In this document: positions 59,246-64,000 of the stretch, piece after piece
Numbering within the stretch: the first letter of the stretch is position 1
Layout of the letters: every line of letters begins with the position of its first letter
NCBI GenBank assembly: GCA_022376515.1
Contig: WTXI01000037.1
Location: forward strand, 186,001 to 250,000
Reading direction: 5' to 3'
Source of the DNA: Lactifluus volemus
Taxonomy: Eukaryota > Basidiomycota > Agaricomycetes > Russulales > Russulaceae
Length of the DNA stretch: 64,000 nucleotides
Program-made: the position numbers and the translations under genes
The notes under the pieces: generated by a model
Seen by the model: only the letters and a program-made list of their open reading frames with translations
Databases searched by the model: none
What the model was told of the DNA's origin: nothing

Positions 59246-59585
59246 AAGTTGCTTAATTATCACATAATTAGCTAAGCACACTGAAATTTTTGTGAAGTTG
59301 CGAAGTTTTTGCCAAAGTCACGAAATTTTTGCTAAGTCGTTCCGGTGCACCTGCATCGGTTGTTTACTCTTGTTTGCTTGATGTTGATTTCCGTTTGCCT
59401 CATCATTTTTGTGCCTCTCGTTGTCTGCGCCTATCCCTCCCTCTGTCCCCCTCTGTCGCTGTCTCGTCTCTGTTGTCGCCACCACTGCTCGCCGTCTTGC
59501 CCCACCACACGTCTCAGCATCCCTGCCTTTTTTCTCTCTTCCTCCGCGCCGCCTCCACCGCTTTCGCCACCTCCACATCGTGCGG

Positions 59586-60060
59586 CTCCTGGACCCACTG
59601 GCACTGCCGGGCAGTCCATGGCGTCATGCTGCCTGCGTCGGCGTCTTCTACACCCTCTTCGGTATGTTGTCATGCTGCCTGCCCCACCCCAACGTGCCTG
59701 ACTTTTTTCCCTTCTGCCTCCGCCTCCGCTGCCTCCTCCTGCGCCGCTGCCTGCACCGCTTGCACCACCTCCTCTTGGGCTTCCTGGGCCACTTCTGTCT
59801 CTTCCGTCTCCTCCGCCGCCTCCGCCTCCACATCGCGCACCTCCTGGACCCACTGGCACTGCTGGGCGGTCCACGGTGTCACGCTGCTGCGCCGACGCGT
59901 TCTGCACCTCCCCGGTATGTTGTCACCTGCCTGCCCAAACCTAACGCGTCCTGACTTTTTTTCTTCTTTTTTCGCCTCCGCCTCCGCCTCCTGCCCCACC
60001 GCCTCCTGCCCCGCCGCCTCCACCGCCTCCACCACCTCCTGCGCTTCCCGCGCCTGTCAT
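59586..60060 (+). repeat. Pyrimidine-rich repeat module, two main units
   Basis: A unit beginning GACCCACTGGCACTGC (59590 and about 59848) and containing GGTATGTTGTCA with CTGCCTGCCC recurs about every 260 bp, separated by imperfect CTCCGCC runs. Related copies on both strands occur in the nested element (52,560-53,760), for example near 53,676. Long translations across it are Pro/Ala/Ser-rich and considered spurious. Confidence 0.7.
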
Positions 60061-60190
60061 TTTATGACTTTGTCACCTGCCTGCGAATGTCGTCGCATGC
60101 ATCTGCTCAGACGGCGGCACCCGCAACCGAGCTTACAATGGTTCGTGAGGACAACTGGGATGGCCGACGCTCCATGAAGACCTTCATAGC

Positions 60191-61745
60191 ATGCTGATCG
60201 ATGCCGTACGACTCTCTGGTTGGGTTCCTGGTCTCAATGCTCTGAAATTTTCCGATGATTACGAGGTAGATCTGCCTAGTACTGATTGTGATGATGGTGA
60301 GGGGCACTTCGAAACCGCCTTGATAAGCGTGGCTACGCTGTTCACTGTCCAGGTCAGTCAGTGTTTTTTTTTTTTTTTTGTGCCGTCTTCGAAATATTTC
60401 GTGTTTGTTCGTGTGCTTTTTCATCCGGAAGCGGTTGGCTGATGCTTACAATTCTCTCTGGAAGGCCGCTTCATTCAACGCTTACGGGGTATTTTGTGCT
60501 GAACATCCTGGCGCGATCGAGATTGTAAAAAACCTTCAGCGTAAGCGACTTGTTGAATGGGATGCGTTTGAGTGACGCTGCACAGAGCTGGTTACTGCCA
60601 GTCTCGCACATGCCGATAGTCCGCCAGAACGATCCAATGACGAGGAGGAAGAGGCGGACCAGTACCCCGACGGTGATAGTGACGGAAAAGACCCGGAATT
60701 GTCACATGCACAGCGACAGTCCATGACCCCGCTCGATAACCAGCCTTCCTGGCATTCTCGCTCGAACCATGACTTAACGAGCATGCCGCCTTCACAGCTG
60801 GGAACAAAGAAAGCCTTTCAGAGCGTGATCCATGTCTGCGAATGCAATTCACAGATTATCTCATTAGACCTGTTCAACAGATATCCACTTCTACGTGCCC
60901 CACTTATCCTCAACCGCGGGCCGACGGCACCTACTGGAACGGATGCAGTCGTCACGGATGCAAAAAAGGCGATGGTGGATGTTGCGGCCCTCATCAACAG
61001 CGCAAACTTTTCGCACCTTCAGCAACAGCAAACTTCTTGCATTGGCGCGTGCCTTCCTGCATCAGCCACAGTCCTTACCTTCATCCGTACGCTCAGGCCC
61101 TGCACGTTAGCTGGTTCTCTAGACGTGGTACGAGTGCCTGCGCTCAAGGCAAAGTACCTTGCCGCATTCCTTTACGAAGGTGGTTTCCTTGCATTGGCCA
61201 ACGTAATTCGCGGCCCGTGGTACGAACTGCGGTATTGGTTTTCGCTCGAAGGTTTTGAGCTGTATGACACAGCAGACGATGACCGTGAGTGGCAATCTCT
61301 AAATGGGTGCTCGAGTGTACTGATATAGCTTTTTTTTCAGCACTGCTCCCTTATTCTTTTCACCTCTACAATCAAGTTCACGAGTTCGAGATCACGGCGT
61401 ATGAGGTGACCTGTCTCGGGGATGGGAGTGCTCCCGGTTGGTCTGCCCTGTGGTGAGTATGCCGTGTGCACAACCAGTAATTGGAAGTGTGCTCTCACCT
61501 TGCAGTGTAGCCACTCGAATTGGATGTCAACATCAATGTCAATGTCAATGCTGTGGTGGGAGGACCCTTTGGACCCTGTCCATGTCCTGGACTGGTGTTG
61601 TGATGGTATGACCCAGTCTGGAAAGATGAATGGGTGTGTTGCTAGTAGGGAAATGCAAGAAAGCAGTGGATTGTCCTGCATCTCCTGTGGCTTCCATGTT
61701 TCCTGTGCCTCCTGTGTTTCCCATGAGCCTTGTCCTAGTTATTAA
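60191..61745 (+). CDS. Element-borne multi-exon gene, function unknown
   Basis: The frame from the ATG at 60191 (LSGWVPGLNALKFSDDYEV, FETALISVATLFTVQ) splices at 60354-60431 to LADAYNSLWKAASFNAYGVF, ending at a stop at 60573-60575. In another frame downstream, 60,580-61,290 encodes an acidic stretch, VIHVCECNSQIISLDLFNRY, AGSLDVVRVPALKAKYLAAF and YELRYWFSLEGFELYD. Further GT-AG introns lead to LLPYSFHLYNQVHEFEITAY and a Cys-rich end at 61745. The join near 60,575 needs a frame change I cannot explain by a normal intron. It matches no transposase I know; it may be cargo or a divergent, decaying transposase. Confidence 0.5.
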
Positions 61746-61768
61746 TGTTGTAGTGTAATCTCAAATAT

Positions 61769-62010
61769 ATTTTGCTTAAAATGTTCTTAAAAGTGCTTAA
61801 ATCTCACTTAAACATGCTTGAAACTCACTCAAATGTTGAAATTGACCCGATTTTAAGTAAAAAAAAAAAAAGAAAATAAGCGAAAATAAGTGAAAATAAG
61901 TGAAAATAAGTGAAAATAAGCAAATTCCTGGAGGCCGACTTGTCTTAAAATGACTTAAAGTGCTTAAAGTACTTAAAGTACTTAGGAGTACTTAAAAAAA
62001 CTTTTTAAGT
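61769..62010. repeat. Right subterminal CTTAAA array with GAAAATAAG tandem repeat
   Basis: About ten CTTAAA hexamers flank a short tandem array of (GAAAATAAGT) units at about 61,872-61,920. It mirrors the left subterminal array and supports both ends belonging to one element. Confidence 0.75.
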
Positions 62011-62081
62011 GAGTTTAAGTAGAAATAAGCTGCTTGGACATTTTGCTGATGCTACTAGGGCGTATAGGAGGATAAGAGAAG

Positions 62082-62688
62082 TGTTATGGACTGACACATG
62101 TTTGCTGACTCATACTATACTTTTTCGGACTACTTACTCATTTCTGCTGACTCCCTTGCTTATGCGAATGGACTGCCGATCGCTTTGTTTCAGATCGCTT
62201 ACTTATTTTTCTCTCACGACACAGCCTCACACAGCACCGTACAGCCGCAAGTAACAGCCACATGCACAGGATGACTCGCTGATTCCTGGAACATGTTTCA
62301 AACCCTGAAAGCTGTACGAAGGTCACAGCCCCTACGGCTGTGTACATAGCCTTGTCTTCTTATATATAAACCCTATACTTTCTGCCCTAGAGACCTTAAG
62401 TCTCAGTTTTGTTTCGCAATCCAAGTCTTCTATCTATTAGAACCTTGCTTGCCTAGAAGCATCAGACCTGAGAGAACCCTCTTGACATCACACTCTTCGA
62501 CTTCTTGACACTTTGGTCTTATCCCTAAGCCCAAAGCCCTTGACCTCTGAAACGCTCTTGACTTAGTCGTTTACTAAGTCTTGTCTTTATCGAACCTTTG
62601 ATCTTGACTTGCACGTCTTGCAAGTCTCGCTCTTGACTTTACGAACGATCGTACACTTCGTACAAAGGTCCCACTTGGAACCTTAACA
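62082..62688 (+). repeat. Putative 5' LTR of the second gypsy element
   Basis: About 607 bp, starting TGTTATGGACTG and ending TTAACA. The ends match those of the first element's LTRs. Because the second copy is outside the window, the boundaries rest on the terminal motif and the distance to Gag only. Confidence 0.6.
62361..62370 (+). promoter_or_regulatory. TATA box of the second LTR
   Basis: TATATATAAA lies about 280 bp into the LTR and 374 bp upstream of the Gag ATG. It is a strong TATA match and the likely U3 promoter of this element. Confidence 0.6.
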
Positions 62689-62734
62689 CAAACTGAGACT
62701 TCTACTCTCACACTTGTGAACGAACGAACGAACC

Positions 62735-64000
62735 ATGTCAGACAGCTCTAGAGGCAGTCTGTATGGTAGATTCACCGCGTTAGCCGAAGAATCTCCTGAA
62801 CAAAATCGCCCTACACAAGGCGATGACGAAGATGACGAAGTCCTTGCGCAAGCCGCTGGGACTAGACTCCGCGCCCACTCCCATACTCCTATAATCTCGC
62901 TTGAACAAGCAATTGAACAAGTGAAACAACCCGCGACACCTTCTGACTCTGGAAGTGACGAAGAACCAAACTACAACCTAGCCATGGACCTTCTACCCGA
63001 TAGTCCCACTAACGAACAGCTTGAGCAAATGAGAAAAATATTTGCTAAGCAACCGACACCTGAACCAGTACCTGACCCAAACGCCCCGCTCACCCCTAAA
63101 GAACTCCTCGCCCTAAACTCCATATTTAAATCTAAAGCCCCCGCTTCGACCAGCACCTCCCCTATTCAAGCTTTTGCAGCACGAACCTTTCATGCAGCAG
63201 CAAAAGGGATCGCTGGATACGCACTACTCCCCCCTTTCCAAATTGCATCAGCAACCGCCACAGCACCACCTGCAACCACCACCGCTTCGACCCTCTTTTC
63301 TCAACCCAAAGGAAAAGGAAAGAAAGCCCCCACCACGGCAAGCGGTAGTGGAGCAATTTTCAGCGGCAGTGGAGGAGGAGGAGGAGGCGGTGCTCCAGGA
63401 AGCAGTGGAGGAGGAGGAGGAGCACCTGGCAGTCCTGGGGGAGGAGGAGGTGGCGGTGGAGGAGGAGGTGGTGGCGGAGGAGGAGGTGGCGGCGGAGGAG
63501 GAGGAGCAGCTCCCCTTCAACAGGGCCAAGGCTTTGCTCAAATCCCCGCTGCTGGAGGAGGGTTAATAGGAATCCCCCCAAAACCCTTTGATGGAAACAG
63601 ATCACGATCGAAACATTTCATGGAAATCTTCGAAAATTACCGAAGATTAAACCAAGGAAACCCCGGGATGTCGAACCCCTCAAACCGAATCCTCATGTTC
63701 ACCACGTTTATGGCTGGACCGTGTTGTGAAGGTTGGGCCCAAGCACGTCTTAACTCCCTGGGAGGGTATCTAGACCGTGGAGGAGACCCTAATGACCTAG
63801 ACCTTTGGGTTGGGTTCAAACAAAGGTTCCTTGAAGACTTCCGAGATGCGGCCGCTAAGGAAGATGCCCTTACAAAATTCACGAAACTCCAGATGGTCGG
63901 AGACAATTTAGATGACTACACCACTTCATTCAATGACCTTCTTGAAGAAGCAGGCTTTGAAGCCAACGCTCAGGGGACTATCATCCAATATTGCGCCGGT
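62735..64000 (+). CDS. Gag of the second gypsy element (partial, no stop in window)
   Basis: An open frame of 422 codons starts at the ATG at 62735 and continues past the window. The first 200 residues are Pro/Ser/Thr-rich (SLEQAIEQVKQPATPSDSGS). A Gly-rich stretch encoded by GGA/GGC/GGT repeats (63,370-63,512) follows. The capsid-type retrotransposon Gag domain begins IPPKPFDGNRSRSKHFMEIF and includes GGDPNDLDLWVGFKQRF and LDDYTTSFNDLLEEAGFE. No stop codon or frameshift is seen, so this copy may be intact. Confidence 0.9.
   Translation, partial: MSDSSRGSLYGRFTALAEESPEQNRPTQGDDEDDEVLAQAAGTRLRAHSHTPIISLEQAIEQVKQPATPSDSGSDEEPNYNLAMDLLPDSPTNEQLEQMRKIFAKQPTPEPVPDPNAPLTPKELLALNSIFKSKAPASTSTSPIQAFAARTFHAAAKGIAGYALLPPFQIASATATAPPATTTASTLFSQPKGKGKKAPTTASGSGAIFSGSGGGGGGGAPGSSGGGGGAPGSPGGGGGGGGGGGGGGGGGGGGGGGAAPLQQGQGFAQIPAAGGGLIGIPPKPFDGNRSRSKHFMEIFENYRRLNQGNPGMSNPSNRILMFTTFMAGPCCEGWAQARLNSLGGYLDRGGDPNDLDLWVGFKQRFLEDFRDAAAKEDALTKFTKLQMVGDNLDDYTTSFNDLLEEAGFEANAQGTIIQYCAG
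63370..63512 (+). repeat. GGA/GGC coding microsatellite in Gag
   Basis: About 140 bp of imperfect GGN repeats, mostly GGA, encode a Gly-rich run broken by AlaProGly and SerPro. Reading it in the next frame gives Glu-rich peptides. It is likely length-variable through slippage. Confidence 0.9.

Larger units (their letters stand above)
58797..62051. mobile_element. 3.3-kb CATCAG-terminal DNA element carrying a multi-exon gene
   Basis: The left end CATCAGCAAAATGTCCAAGC continues for about 26 bp as a perfect inverted copy of the right end at 62051. The 3-bp CTA flanks both sides (58794-58796 and 62052-62054), a likely target duplication. Inside each terminus lies an array of CTTAAA hexamers. The interior holds a polypyrimidine repeat module (59,340-60,060) and a gene of unknown function at 60191-61745. 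No transposase of a family known to me was recognised. The terminal CATCAG[C/G]AAAA is shared with the nested element at 52159-54347, and part of the interior module too, so both belong to one group. Confidence 0.82.
62082..64000 (+). mobile_element. Second Ty3/gypsy-type LTR element, truncated by the window end
   Basis: A putative LTR (62082-62688) with TGTTA/TAACA ends is followed 46 bp later by a long Gag frame open to the last base. The element lies only 31 bp from the CATCAG-terminal element. The Gag capsid domain (see the Gag entry) identifies a Ty3/gypsy-like retrotransposon in the plus orientation; pol and the 3' LTR must lie beyond the window. Confidence 0.85.

Noticed and set aside
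59329..60177. 282-codon open frame within the 58.8-62.0 kb element
   Set aside because: It runs through the pyrimidine repeat module and repeats its own sequence about every 260 bp; the same module is open on the other strand too.

Overview
The window looks like nuclear DNA of a filamentous basidiomycete, probably an Agaricomycete. Genes are split by many 45-65 nt GT-AG introns, exons go down to about 20-35 nt, intergenic gaps are short in the genic half, and chromodomain Ty3/gypsy elements are present. I cannot name the species. All gene models were spliced by eye, using reading-frame continuity and similarity to known families.

Positions 1-24.6 kb are a compact housekeeping block: prefoldin subunit 6, a 1479-residue SH3-TBC protein, a membrane-anchored GH31 alpha-glucosidase (20 exons), a convergent six-BRCT RTT107/BRC1 genome-stability protein, a 3.6-kb gene-free stretch leading into an HMG-box transcription factor, a fragment resembling a Rua1-type zinc-binding domain, a peroxisomal 2,4-dienoyl-CoA reductase (SPS19) and LSM6.

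Positions 24.9-31 kb are decayed. They hold two fold-back palindromes, a 62-bp inverted-repeat structure, and remnants of two ordinary genes: eL6 lacking its core, and phosphatidylserine decarboxylase with frameshifts and Trp-to-stop changes. From 31 to 43.9 kb genes resume: a hypothetical gene, a macro-domain-like gene with an apparent frameshift, an F-box/LRR protein, a SYM1/Mpv17 channel-like protein, the tri-snRNP splicing factor PRP6, and a JEN1-like carboxylate transporter.

The last 20 kb are mostly mobile DNA. A retroposon copy at 44.06-46.73 kb has a perfect 15-bp target duplication and a 25-nt poly(A). It is followed by two tandem 80-bp units whose hairpins covary and by a gene with a PD-(D/E)XK-like motif. 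A 10.05-kb Ty3/gypsy element (48,670-58,721, minus strand) has matching LTRs, a 5-bp CTCAG duplication and an extra zinc-knuckle ORF downstream of integrase. Its RNase H region is split by a 2.2-kb element with CATCAG-type inverted termini. A second CATCAG-terminal element (58,797-62,051) carries a multi-exon gene of unknown function between CTTAAA-rich subterminal arrays. A second gypsy element starts at 62,082 and runs off the window.

The most novel material is the pair of CATCAG-terminal elements and their cargo, the covarying tandem hairpins, and the gypsy element's additional 3' ORF.
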